Source: DAIOEK01 sp963828285
GTDB taxonomy: Bacteria; Chloroflexota; Anaerolineae; Anaerolineales; Anaerolineaceae
Direction: 5' to 3'
Length of the DNA: 64,000 bases
Assembly: GCA_963828285.1 (NCBI GenBank)
Contig: CAWHEB010000002.1
Location: 682,001 to 746,000, forward strand
Within the stretch, counting starts at the first letter, position 1; each line of letters begins with the position of its first letter. Position numbers and translations under genes: made by a program. Positions 9,383 through 19,861 of this stretch are shown piece by piece. A model generated the notes under the pieces. That model was not told the origin of the DNA. It was given only the letters and a program-made list of their open reading frames with translations, and did no database searches.

Positions 9383-9412
9383 TTGACAGATGCGTTCTGA
9401 AGCGTCTATCAT
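9383..9412 (+). promoter_or_regulatory. Sigma-70 type promoter of the regulator/kinase operon
   Basis: TTGACA (9383-9388), an 18-base spacer and TATCAT (9407-9412) precede the response-regulator ATG at 9432. The start codon lies about 13 bases after the expected transcription start, leaving just enough room for the GAGGAG ribosome site. Confidence 0.7.
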
Positions 9413-9431
9413 TAATTTCCCGAGGAGTATT

Positions 9432-10178
9432 ATGTTTGATCTGATGATAATTGAGGACAATGCAAGCTTGGGTTTGGCACTTTGCGATGGATTCCTCAGC
9501 ACAAACCAGGTTCGGATTGTGAATCATTTCACCACTGGAGAACAAGCGCTGGAATATTGTCTTAAAATCCCGCCTCATGTCATTTTGATGGATGTACAGC
9601 TGGCTGGAGAATGGAATGGTATCCAAACCGCAGTAGCCATCCGTAAGGAATTCCCACGGCTGCCAATAGTTTTTTACTCAATTCAGGATGAAGATAGGTA
9701 TTACCGTGACTTTCAAAATAGTGGAATATTGAGCCACTATGCTTATGTTAGAAAGAGTAATTACTTACTGCCAGTGCAACTGATCCCTCTACTTCAAGAT
9801 GCAATCAATGGACGTAGTTTTATTGATCCTGAGATAGAGCTCCGAGTTCATGAAGTGCGGTTTAAGGATGAACAAAATCCTTTCTCATCCCTGGAACCCG
9901 TAGAAAAGGCGGTTGCCAAAATGATCGCACAAGGCTACACGAATGAACAAATCGCTGATCAACTGGGATTCAGAGACAAACGAAGCATCAGCCGAATCAA
10001 TGGGCAAATTTACGCAGCTTGGGGGTTGGACACCAGCAGCACCGATGAAAAAATTGCCCGTACCCGCGCCGCACTCATTGCACTCACTTCAACCATGCTC
10101 ACCTGGGATGATTCTGGAAATGTTTTCATCCTCAATGAACAAGGAGTAAAAGTTCCTTGGACGGGTTATGAGCGGTAA
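9432..10178 (+). CDS. Response regulator with receiver and C-terminal HTH
   Basis: The ATG at 9432 is favoured by GAGGAG eight bases upstream; MFDLMIIEDNASLGLALCDG is then the first receiver strand with its acidic residues. HVILMDVQLAGEWNGIQ carries the phospho-acceptor Asp, IVFYSIQD the switch Ser, and YVRKSNYL the conserved Lys. The C-terminal region from about residue 150 contains VEKAVAKMIAQGYTNEQIAD followed by QLGFRDKRSISRINGQIYAA, a LuxR/NarL-type HTH variant. The last 11 bases overlap the kinase gene, so the two form a cognate pair. The 248-residue length is slightly above the usual 210-220 residues of NarL-type regulators. Confidence 0.85.
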   Translation: MFDLMIIEDNASLGLALCDGFLSTNQVRIVNHFTTGEQALEYCLKIPPHVILMDVQLAGEWNGIQTAVAIRKEFPRLPIVFYSIQDEDRYYRDFQNSGILSHYAYVRKSNYLLPVQLIPLLQDAINGRSFIDPEIELRVHEVRFKDEQNPFSSLEPVEKAVAKMIAQGYTNEQIADQLGFRDKRSISRINGQIYAAWGLDTSSTDEKIARTRAALIALTSTMLTWDDSGNVFILNEQGVKVPWTGYER

Positions 10179-12297
10179 TTTCTGGCTCGACTGGGCGATC
10201 CTGGCATTATCAGTTTTCAATACCATCGTAATGCTCTGGCTGGGATTAATGGTCATCTTCAGTGCAGAGAAACGTTCCGCTGGAGTCTATCTGGCGGGTA
10301 GCGGATTGATCGCTGGATCCATCTTTTTCCTCAGTCACGCAGCATTGATTGGGCAAAATATCACCCTTTTTTCTGCGGGTATCAATTTTTGGTGGCATCT
10401 GGGCTGGGCACCAGTGATTGCTGCTCCTTTCGCCTGGTATGTGGTCATGCTCTGGTTCTCAGGGTACTGGTCAGAAAACCGGACAAGAATCCGAGGGAGA
10501 CACCAACCCTGGTTGTATATCTGTATCGTTTATGCAGCATTATTATTCTTTTTATTCGTATTCTTCAATCCATTCGGTGACCTCACCAGGGCTCAAACAT
10601 TAAATTATGATAATCCGATCGGGTTCACTCGCCTTCCCTTGCTTTTCATCACCTACCCTGTTTTCATCCTCTTATGTATCATCCTCTCGATGGATGCACT
10701 TATAAGACCTGCCCCGTCCCAACGAATGATGGGCGAATCCGCAAGAGAAAAAGCCCGACCATGGTTGGTGGGATCCGGGTTTTTGTTGTTGTTAGCTGCA
10801 TTGACTGTTGGGTACACCATTGGATGGGTCAGTTCGCAAGCAAAAGCTCAATCTTCTCTTCTGAACCTTTTCAGTTCAATCGCTGAAACCCTTGCATGGA
10901 TAGACCTCGCAATATCCATTCTGATTACAATTGCAGTGATTCTGGTTGGACAGGCAATTGTTTCGTATGAAATCTTTACCGGAAAACCCATGCCCCGTTC
11001 AGGGTTTATGAGTCAGTGGATATTGATTTTGATCATTTCGAGTGGATTGGCTATCCTGACCAGTTTTATGTTTGAGTTGGAAATGAAACGGATTTATCTC
11101 CTGATGTTTTCCGTGATCATATCTGCTGGTCTTTTTGCACTTTTCACATGGCAGGTCAACGTTGATCGAGATAACACTTTTAAACAGCTCAGGTATATCC
11201 TCAGCGCAGGCACTCTACTGGATAAGGTATTATCTGGTCAATCCAATGTGTCCATTAGAACGTCAATCGACAGCGAATTTTCGCGCCTGATCAGTGATCT
11301 ACTCAACTTGGAGTGCGGTATTTTCGTCCCAGGACAGATTTATACTCAGTTGGAGATTCCCTGGGTTACCTATCCGGAAAGCCTTCAAGTAGACCAACAA
11401 AAAATGCTCGCCCTGATAAACGGTTCAAGGTCAGGTGAGAACCCCGGGGAATTTAATTTTGTAGTCGATGGAATTCAGTTTCGATGGATCATACCCATTA
11501 TTAGCAATCGAGGTGTGGATGGATGGCTCATTCTGGGGAATAAAAGCAGCAGAGGCTTCATAACCCTGGAAGAGATCGAGATCGGTCGATCTGCAGCCGA
11601 ACGGATGGCTGACGCTTGGGTATCCGCCACATTAGCAAGGAAATTAGTATTGTTGCAAAGGGAACGGTTTACTGACCAGATCCTGATCGAGCAGCGTCCC
11701 CGCCGTATTATTCACGATGATGTGTTGCCTTTACTCCACGCAGCCATGCTGCATAATCAGTCCACAGAATCCGAACTGAAAAATCAAACGAACCAGGAAC
11801 TCAGCAAAGCGCATAAGATGCTATCTGATCTTATCCGCCAGATGCCGTCATACCAACTGGACCAATTCGAGACGCGTTCGATCGAAGAAGCAATTCAAAT
11901 CATGGCTAATAATGAATTCAAATCCGCTTTCTCGGAATTAAGCATCACCGCAGATATGAACATTCCTAAATTGGAACAAAAAATTACCACTTCCCAGAAA
12001 GAGGTTGTCTATTTCGCTGTTCGTGAAGCTGTTCGGAACGCTGCACGATATGCCAACCCATCGGATGGAGACCAATTACCCTCCCTATCAATAAACTTAA
12101 GAGATGATGAAGGTCTTTTGGTGGAAATTATTGACAATGGAAAAGGAACAGTACAACCCTCCCAACCATCCATTGGAAATGGCCAGGGATTAGTGATCCA
12201 CAGTTTACTAGTTTCTATTTTTGGTGGAAAAATGCAGATTGCGAATGAAACTGGAACTTCGAATAAAGTAACGATCTTTATACCGGTTTATCGTTGA
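10168..12297 (+). CDS. Membrane sensor histidine kinase, NarX/DesK-like
   Basis: A 709-residue kinase whose ATG overlaps the regulator stop. Two blocks of membrane helices span about residues 8-210 and 240-340. A GAF-like linker covers about 370-500. The phospho-acceptor region is RPRRIIHDDVLPLLHAAML (His near residue 515), matching the HisKA_3 pattern of NarL-system kinases. The ATPase domain has AVREAVRNAARYANP (N box), VEIIDNGKGTV (G1) and GNGQGLVIHSLLVSIF (G2). It would phosphorylate the response regulator encoded just upstream. The stop overlaps the convergent gene at 12278 by 20 bases. Confidence 0.87.
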   Translation: MSGNFWLDWAILALSVFNTIVMLWLGLMVIFSAEKRSAGVYLAGSGLIAGSIFFLSHAALIGQNITLFSAGINFWWHLGWAPVIAAPFAWYVVMLWFSGYWSENRTRIRGRHQPWLYICIVYAALLFFLFVFFNPFGDLTRAQTLNYDNPIGFTRLPLLFITYPVFILLCIILSMDALIRPAPSQRMMGESAREKARPWLVGSGFLLLLAALTVGYTIGWVSSQAKAQSSLLNLFSSIAETLAWIDLAISILITIAVILVGQAIVSYEIFTGKPMPRSGFMSQWILILIISSGLAILTSFMFELEMKRIYLLMFSVIISAGLFALFTWQVNVDRDNTFKQLRYILSAGTLLDKVLSGQSNVSIRTSIDSEFSRLISDLLNLECGIFVPGQIYTQLEIPWVTYPESLQVDQQKMLALINGSRSGENPGEFNFVVDGIQFRWIIPIISNRGVDGWLILGNKSSRGFITLEEIEIGRSAAERMADAWVSATLARKLVLLQRERFTDQILIEQRPRRIIHDDVLPLLHAAMLHNQSTESELKNQTNQELSKAHKMLSDLIRQMPSYQLDQFETRSIEEAIQIMANNEFKSAFSELSITADMNIPKLEQKITTSQKEVVYFAVREAVRNAARYANPSDGDQLPSLSINLRDDEGLLVEIIDNGKGTVQPSQPSIGNGQGLVIHSLLVSIFGGKMQIANETGTSNKVTIFIPVYR

Positions 12298-12838
12298 TAT
12301 TTTGATCCATTCCAGGTATGGTTTTAGACATGACTTGCGAGTTGGGTTTGCGGGTCTGTGCGATCAATCCGAGCAAGACTAATCCAAAGAAGATAAATTT
12401 CACTCCGGACAAATCGTCTGGCAGTGTTTGGGTGATAAGCATTGCTCCAGCGGTTGTGGAGAGGACGATCAACGCCCAATTGAACAATGTCAGCATGAGC
12501 ACTGCACCAACAGCTCCACCAGTGATAATGAAAACCCATTGGAGAGTCCCAAGTTCCAGGTTGAGTAGCTGTAAAATGGCATTCACCAGATATGCACCTA
12601 ACATGAATCCGCCTAATCCGAAGGCAATATTCTTAAGAAAGCGAATAATGCCAACAATGGCTGCAGCGCAGATCACCGCGATGACTAGCGAAAACCAGAG
12701 GGGTTGTTTGTCAAACAAATTTTGGGCAGTCTTTAACCCAAAAACAAAACCAGCCAGACCAATCATGGTCCAGAACAATCGCTTGCCGAACAAGACCAGA
12801 CCAGTACCAAGAATAAATTGAAAAAATGAAAAATCCAC
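12278..12838 (-). CDS. DUF4203-like small membrane protein
   Basis: A protein of about 186 residues with six to seven hydrophobic helices from the N-terminus to about residue 170 and a short polar tail. Glycine-rich helices such as FGLGGFMLGAYLVNAILQLL resemble the TM7S3/TM198-like DUF4203 domain. The start is taken as GTG at 12838, because GAGGAG lies nine bases upstream; an in-frame ATG at 12877 has no ribosome site. It converges with and overlaps the end of the kinase gene. No function can be assigned. Confidence 0.65.
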   Translation of the reverse strand: MDFSFFQFILGTGLVLFGKRLFWTMIGLAGFVFGLKTAQNLFDKQPLWFSLVIAVICAAAIVGIIRFLKNIAFGLGGFMLGAYLVNAILQLLNLELGTLQWVFIITGGAVGAVLMLTLFNWALIVLSTTAGAMLITQTLPDDLSGVKFIFFGLVLLGLIAQTRKPNSQVMSKTIPGMDQNINDKPV

Positions 12839-12910
12839 AGGATACTCCTCTATCTGTATCCTATGGAGATGCAACACTTGTGCCTTACATTAATGAAAAA
12901 CCGGTACAGC

Positions 12911-13452
12911 TTATTCGATTTCGCGGGTATTTCCGTACTTCTGCCAATGGACTTTGGATGCATAAATTTGCTGCGTGGTTCCCTTTGTTCTGCCGGATAG
13001 CCCAGATAAATGACACAAAGCGGGGTAACGGTTACAGGTATACCAACCACTTTTGCGACACTTTGGGAATCCCCGGGATGGGATATACCCCGATCCAGCA
13101 ACTGCCGAGATGCAGCGCTTCGGCAGCGAGGAGAATGTTCTCAGTCGCCGCACTGCAATCCTGCTGCCAGAACATTAAACCAGCGGGATTACGGGCGGCA
13201 AGTTTACTGCCGCAGACGACGATCGCCGCCGGAGCTTTAAATTTGCCGTATGGCAAAACCTCTCTCAAACCCGCCAATTTATCTGGATCAGTAACCACAA
13301 CAAACTCCCAGGGTTGACTGTTGACGGCAGAAGGTGCAGCCATGGCTGCCATGCATAACTGGGTGAGAACTTCCTCAGATGCCGGTTGTTCGGTGAAACT
13401 TCCGAATACTTCTGCGGCGAAAGATATGTGCAATTTCCGGCAACCAATCCAT
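12911..13452 (-). CDS. Nitroreductase-family protein, frameshifted
   Basis: The product is an FMN-dependent NAD(P)H oxidoreductase of the nitroreductase fold. The ATG at 13452 (ribosome site GAGGAA) gives MDWLPEIAHIFRRRSIRKFH, whose RRSIRKF is the FMN-phosphate signature. After a frame change near 13380 the chain continues LTQLCMAAMAAPSAVNSQPW and later LLAAEALHLGSCWIGVYP, which is the family's cofactor region. A second change near 13090-12990 restores VHWQKYGN at the C-terminus, ending at 12911. Reconstructed length of about 175 residues is normal. Two indels in 540 bases are probably assembly errors. It has no evident functional neighbour. Confidence 0.8.
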
Positions 13453-13546
13453 GATTATTCCTCTTAGCTATTGATATTCATTGATTATACCTTTGAAGAA
13501 AAATTATGATTCTGCCTGATTAAAAAATTATGGTAAAACTATTAAG

Positions 13547-16041
13547 ATGAGATTTCCCACTTCCCTCCAAAGAACTGGATCTACCTGGCGCGGTCTATTT
13601 ATCACCGCGGGTATACTCTTCATTATTATCTTACTTCTTGAAGCTGGACTACGCCTTCTGATCTCAAGCAGGGTCCTTTCCATGCCGGGAATTGGCAGCA
13701 TCCATCCCGAATTAAATATAAAGATCCCATTATTGGATGCATTTGTTAAAGAAAACGGCAGAATTGATTGCATTTTTCTGGGAAGTTCGATGTTCGATGA
13801 TTCTGTTAATCCGAAGGTATTTACGGAGGAATATAAAAAGCTATCAGGCGTGGATATTCACTGTTTCAACCTTAGTATTGCCTCTCTCACTGCTGAAACA
13901 GCATATCCGCTTGCAAAAGCTATTTATGAGCGGTATCAACCTGCACTTGATCATATATGGTATCTCACCGAGGGACTTGACGTCAGATTTTGATGTCCGT
14001 ATAAGGCCGCTAACTAATGAACCATGGATTAATTATCAAGCTGGAGATTTTACATTCCCAGGCTGGTTAAAAGAGCATTCTTTTGCATTTAGGTTTTATG
14101 TGAGCTCATTGACTTTAATAAATCCGGATAATCGGGCTTCATTACTAAACTATAAAGCCACTATCAAGGCTGATGGTTTTAATCGAGTTGATAGAAACAC
14201 AATCGGAATGGGTGGACAAAACTATATAAAGAATTGGAAACCTAACGCAGATGATATGCGAGGGTTAAAAAAGCTTCTTCGTATGGGAAGTGGTGATTCA
14301 ATCAGTGTTGTCCTTGCAGAAGCACCAGTACATGACTTATTCTTACCAATTTATGTTGAAGGCAGCTCTGATAAATACTTCTCCCTGTTTCAACAACCGG
14401 TTAATGAATTGTCCAAAGAGTATGATGTTGTTTTTCTTAAGTCTGTAACAACATCGCCATCATTTATCCCAAATGAAGATTGGGGGGATGTGAAGCATTT
14501 GAATTACAAAGGGGCCGAACTCTTCTCGCGTTGGTTGGCAGAGCAGCTTTGGCATAAGTATCGAATCTTCAACTATCGCAGATCCATTCCTACAATGATG
14601 CAGCTAATTTCCTGGCAATTCGCAGCATTTGTTCTCGGACTTCTCATCGTTTATAACCTACTGGGTCAGCGAGAACAGAAAATTCTGCTTCTGGCTGCAT
14701 CCATCGTCCTTATCGGGATATGGAGTATGTCCGGATTGGGGGTTATCCTTCTATCCATTCTGGTGAACTACTTCATTGGTAATCGGATCTGGGGGGGAGA
14801 ATCCAAACAGATTGGATGGCTGAGGGTGGGTGTTGTTTTCAATCTGGCGCTGATCGTACTGATCCGCCTGGTAACAACCAAATCCTTGATCCAGCCCATA
14901 ATTCAGGGACTTGCACTCGGAAAAGGGATAGATTTCAACTGGCTTCTACCGGTCGGTTATCTTTTCTATACCTTGCAGGCAATTTCTTATCTGATCGATA
15001 TCTACCAAAGGCAGGTCAAACCAGCAGAAAATCTGCTCGATTTTGCATTATACATGTCTTACTTCCCGAGAATGCAAGCAGGTCCGATTGAACGGGCAAA
15101 GACTTTCTTACCACAGCTCTCGTCCAATAGAATAGTTGATGCAAGCGGGTTACAGAGAGCTTTTGTCCGCATTTTAACAGGGTTGATACGCAAGCTGGTT
15201 ATCGCTAATGCATTATCAAGTTACCTGCCTTTAAAACTCTTCAGTCAACCTGACCAATTCAGTACTTTCCAGCTCATTAGTGGAGTATTTGTTTATAGCT
15301 TTTGGATCTACAACGATTTCGCCGGTTACACAGATATCGTCCGGGGTGTTAGTGGATTATTCGGGATCGAACTTTCTGCCAATTTCAAAACGCCATATCT
15401 GGCAACCGGATTCAGTGATTTCTGGAACCGTTGGCATATGACCCTATCACATTGGCTGCGCGACTACATCTATTTTCCGCTGAGCCGAAGCCTGTTACGC
15501 AGAAAGATGTCTCCAAAATCAGTTGCTTACATCGCTATTCCTCCCATTGTGACCATGCTCATCAGCGGACTCTGGCATGCTTTCGGCGCCTATATGCTTG
15601 CCTGGGGGTTCATGCACGGAGTTTATCAGGCAACAGAGAAATATATTTCCACCCGTAAACCAGCACTATTGGGAGAGTCCAGAAGATGGTTTGCAGCGGG
15701 GTTGGCAGTTATTAGTCCTTTTTATCGGGGTGACAATGGCCTGGCTGCCTTTTGCATCGGGAAGTTTATCCAGGGTGTTTACTTATCTAAGATCTATCTT
15801 TACTTCAAGTCATCCTGGCTCTATTGATACCCTCCTCATCCCACCGGTCTTTGCCATTTTACTTTCGGTGGTGATCGATCTATTGGAAGTAAAAAGTGAT
15901 TACGACCTGTCACAACTTAAAGCTCACCCGATCATCAAATACGGATTGGCAGCATTCGCCGGTCTTTGTATCGCCCTTAACTTTACTCAACCAGCAAAAC
16001 TTGCTGGGCGGATTTATCTATCAGGGATTTTAGGATATTAA
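13547..16041 (+). CDS. SGNH-hydrolase domain fused to MBOAT O-acyltransferase, frameshifted
   Basis: A membrane O-acylation enzyme of about 830 residues. After one N-terminal helix comes an SGNH/DltD-like domain: CIFLGSSMFDDSVNP (block I) and, near residue 320, DWGDVKHLNYKGAELFSRWL with the catalytic D-x-x-H pair. From about residue 350 follows a complete MBOAT domain: YFPRMQAGPIERAKTFLPQL, FWNRWHMTLSHWLRDYIYFP and SGLWHAFGAYMLAWGFMHG with the active-site His. Frames change near 13960 and near 15700. SGNH tail and MBOAT helices share one uninterrupted frame, so the fusion is real in this sequence. In Dlt and alginate acetylation systems these are separate proteins. The ACP and ligase genes follow directly. 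Confidence 0.82.
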
Positions 16042-16043
16042 AT

Positions 16044-16297
16044 ATGGAACGAACAGAGATTATCAATCAATTAAGTCAACTATATCACGGACAGAGCTAT
16101 TAAACCGACCGGATTATCCACTGACTGATGATCAAAAGCTGATTACCGGAGGGATCATCGATTCATTCTCGCTGGCACAGATCGGCGTCTTCATTGAAGA
16201 TGCGTTCGGTGTTTACATCCCCGATACGGAACTTACTGTTGCCGGGATGGACACGATAGCACAAATGGTAGACCGGATAATAGAGCGGATGGCATGA
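16044..16297 (+). CDS. Acyl carrier protein, frameshifted
   Basis: A carrier of about 84 residues that begins two bases after the MBOAT stop. The phosphopantetheine attachment Ser is in GGIIDSFSLAQIGVFIEDAF, followed by VYIPDTELTVAGMDTIAQMV, matching helix 3 of DltC-like and FAAL-associated carriers. The first 20 codons are in one frame (MERTEIINQLSQL) and the rest in another, with a one-base shift near 16085-16100. The TGA overlaps the ATG of the ligase gene (ATGA at 16294), so expression is coupled. It should accept an acyl group from the ligase and hand it to the MBOAT protein. Confidence 0.82.
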
Positions 16298-18017
16298 TCG
16301 GACTTGAAATTGAGAATCTTGTCGAACCGATGATTGCTCGGGCTGCGATGGAACCTGACAAAATCATGTGCCATTTTTACCAGGAAGATGGCACACACCA
16401 ACCGATCACTAACCGCCAGTTTTTTGATGAATCCTGCTGTTTTGCTGCTGCTTTACAACAAAATGGACTTCAAGCCGGGGATCTGGTCATTGTAGTATTG
16501 AAGCACTCCCGAGAGTTATTATCCGCGTTTTGGGGATCATTACTTCTGGGAGCAATACCTTCGATCTTCCCCTACCTCACTGAGAAGTTGGACCGTGATA
16601 TATATTGTGAACGTCATCCGCTTGCTGGTGGAACACTCGCAGGCAAAAGCGATCATCACATTCGCGGATTTTCTGCCTGAATTACAGACTCTGCTGAAAG
16701 ATGTGAACTGCGAAATTCTCTGCATCGAAGACATCCTCAACAATGGATATATCCTTCATCATCATTCGTCCCCGATATCCGATCCATCGCACCTGAAAGT
16801 ACAGCATTTCTTCAACATTCCAGCGGAACCACCGGACTTCAAAAAGGAGTCATGCTGTCGCATGCCGCGGTCTTAAACCAAATCAGGGCATACAGCAAAG
16901 CCATTCATCTGAATGAGCATGACCGGATTATTTCTTGGCTGCCTTTATACCACGACATGGGATTGATCGCTGGGTTCGTGATGCCTATCACCGCAGGGAT
17001 TCCCCTGATCCTCATTTCCCCATTCCACTGGGTCCGCGATCCGAAGATTCTCTTTGAATATATCATCTCTTCACAAAGCTACAATTGCCTGGCTTCCCAA
17101 TTTTGCTTATAACCATCTTGTGCGGGGAATCCGCAAGCGAGAGATCGAATCCTTCGATCTGTCATCCGTTCGTGCATTCATAAACTGTTCCGAACCGGTC
17201 CGGTGGGATTCACACCAACAGTTTTACGAACGATATGCCTCCATCGGTTTGACTGGAGACCAGTCTCCAAACTTGTTACGCCATGGCAGAAAACACTTTC
17301 GCCGTGACCCAATCAGATTTATCTGCTTCACCGCGAATCGACTGGATCCAGATTACTTCCCTTCAGCGAGATGGTAGAGCAGTTCCTGGAATTGAGAACG
17401 GGAAAGGTATGCTGGGGATGGTCTCGAATGGAAAGCCGATCGAAGGGACGGAAGTTAAGATCGTCAATGCAAGAGGAAAAGATCTGCCTGAACGCCATGC
17501 TGGGGAAATTGTTCTGCGCGGAAATTCCATGTTGAGCGGTTACTATCGCCGCCATGATGCAACAGAAGAGTCCATCTTTGATGGCTGGTATCACACCGGA
17601 GATATCGGTTACATGGCGGAAGGTGAATTGTATATCTCGGGTAGGAAAAAAGATCTGATCATCAGTGGAGGCAAGAATATCTTTCCTCAGGATTTGGAAG
17701 CGATCGCCAGTACAGTGCATGGTATCCACCCGGGGAGGGTGGTTGCTTTTGGCATCGATGACAACAGATTAGGGTCTGAAGCAATTGTGATGGTGTGCGA
17801 ACTAACGGATGAGGAGTGTAGACTTAATAGAAGAAACAAGAAATCGAGAATGATCTGAGAACCAGAGTAGCCAAGAGAGACAGAAGTAACCCTCCATGAT
17901 GTGATGCTGGTGCCAAAAAGATGGGTGATCAAGACATCAAGTGGAAAGACTGCCAGAAGCGCAAACCGTGACAAATATATCCTCGAACGGAATAACAATT
18001 CAAACATACCCGAATAG
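16294..18017 (+). CDS. Acyl-AMP ligase (FAAL/FadD-like), multiply frameshifted
   Basis: An adenylate-forming enzyme of about 570 residues. The N-terminal domain has GDLVIVVLKHSRELLSAFWG; the phosphate loop SSGTTGLQKGVMLSH is recovered across a frame change near 16850; RIISWLPLYHDMGLIAGF is characteristic of fatty-acyl-AMP ligases; LRGNSMLSGYYRR, FDGWYHTGDIGYMAEGELYI and GRKKDLIISGGKNIFPQDLE carry the Asp and hinge motifs. The catalytic C-terminal Lys is in VIKTSSGKTARSANRDKY in another frame, ending at 18017. At least five frame changes occur. Its fusion-free start overlaps the ACP stop. It most likely loads the ACP with a carboxylic acid; the acid is unknown. Confidence 0.82.
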
Positions 18018-18050
18018 GATAATTTTGAAAACAATAGGGGCAAGAAATCC

Positions 18051-19560
18051 ATGATAGATGTTATTAAACGTGATATACAAAAATATGTATCCATACTTAT
18101 CGTCTTTCTAACCTCTTTAGCTATCTCATTACCCTTTGGTCCATTTTTTAGTTTACGTGGAGGAAGAGATAGTGGTGTTTTTCTCTACGGAGCTTGGATG
18201 ATGCTCCAAGGAAAAACACTCTATGTCGATATTTGGGACCATAAGCCTCCAGTTATTTTTATTATTAATATGTTCGGTTTAATCCTCGGCAATGGGTCCA
18301 GGTATGGTGTCTGGTTGATTGAATTCTTATGTATTCTGATTTCTTTATTCTTCTTAGTTAAAATTCTCACGAAACACACCAGTTTTTTCACCTCTATGAT
18401 TGTTTGCGTACTATACCTATTTGGTTTTTATTATTTGGTATCTGGAGGTAATCTAACTGAAGAATATGCACTACCTATTCAATTTGGCATGATTATGCTT
18501 TTCGGAAAGCTCCTTGAAGGAAAATCCAAGATTCAATATTGGTTTCTGTTCGGATTACTCACGGGAATATCCTTTCTAATTAAACCAACGACAATTGGAA
18601 TATCTCTGGCATTCATAATCTATTGGATAATCATTCAAATCCGTACAGCCAAATTAAGAAACACTTTTTTTGTGCTTGTTCGTATGCGATAGGCTTCATC
18701 CTGCTTCCATTTGCACTTTTCGTGATTTATCGTGTAAACCATCATCTACCAGAATTGGTTGATGCACTTATAAATTACAATATGATTTATACTGCCAAGG
18801 ACCCAATCAGTTATCTGAAGGCATTAAACTTTGGCTTTTTCACGATTTCACAAATCCACTTAGGTACATTGGCAGCACTCGGAATCATAATTGGATCGAT
18901 CAAGGTTTTCTCAAAAGATACAGCTAAGGAAACAAAGACATTAATTTCGATTCTTGTTAATAAGTTTACCTATTGAGATCATCTTTGCAGTTACAGCAAG
19001 CCGCCAATACTTGCACTATTTTGTCACTTTGTTACCAGTTCTAGCAATATTTTCAGGTATATTTATTCATTCTTTTATAGAGTGCCTATCGAAAAATACT
19101 GGAAATAATCGGTGGATTCAGTCGAATCTGGTTATTGTCTTGCTCATACTCTTGAATTCAACATTATTAATTGAAAAGTATTCTTCATATACCACCAGGA
19201 AGCTTTCAACAGCCAATCAATTTCTAATAGCCAATACGAGCCCTTCTGATTCCGTCTTATTCTGGGGTGCTAATTCTTTTGATAACTTTATCATCAAGAG
19301 AGCAAGTCCTACAAAATATGTTTACTTACTCCCCTTGTACATGAATGGATATGGAAGCAGACAAGTTATTGAAGATTTCCTTCAGGATGTTCTGAAGTCA
19401 TAAACCAAAATTCATCATCAATCCTCATGATGCAAATGTATCGTTCCTGGAATTTGGAGTAACCTCTCCAGAAATTGAAGCTGATCTCAACATGATTAAA
19501 TCCAACTACAGATTGGTGAAATCCTTGGATGGATGGGATTTGTATAAAATAATACAGTGA
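18051..19560 (+). CDS. GT-C membrane glycosyltransferase (GT39/ArnT-like), frameshifted
   Basis: A polytopic glycosyltransferase of about 500 residues that uses a lipid-linked sugar. The first extracytoplasmic loop has FSLRGGRDSGVFLYGAW with the catalytic acidic residue and IWDHKPPVIFIIN, the D-H-K-P-P motif of this superfamily. Eight to ten helices follow. The frame changes near 18690, 18960 and 19405; the true C-terminus is VKSLDGWDLYKIIQ ending at 19560. Base composition is clearly more AT-rich than in the genes before and after, which suggests a separate origin. It lies 33 bases after the acyl ligase and may build or decorate the glycan that the cluster acylates. Confidence 0.75.
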
Positions 19561-19861
19561 TCTTATTTCAGATGCGAAATAATGAGGAATGACTTCAGTT
19601 GACTATCTTTAGTTGGTTCCAGGCAACTATCGACCATATTCATTAATTCTGATTATGGGACCCGTCAGAAACAAAAGATAAAGCTGATTCCCTCATAAAT
19701 TGATCACGCAGATCCTTTACTAAAGAAAATTGATGGTTAATAAGCCTATTAAATTTCATCCCGTAGAAATTTGCATATTAAAAAACATGTAAGCTATACT
19801 AAGTTATAGATGTGGAAGACGATTTAACGATCCAAGCCTATTATGATTCAGGGGAGGAAAC
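19561..19861. other. Intergenic region with promoter for the glycohydrolase gene
   Basis: An AT-rich gap of about 300 bases without an ORF. Near its end TTGCAT (19771-19776), an 18-base spacer and TATACT (19795-19800) make a plausible promoter for the gene starting at 19862, and GGGGAGG (19852-19858) is its ribosome site. Nothing else was recognised. Confidence 0.55.
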
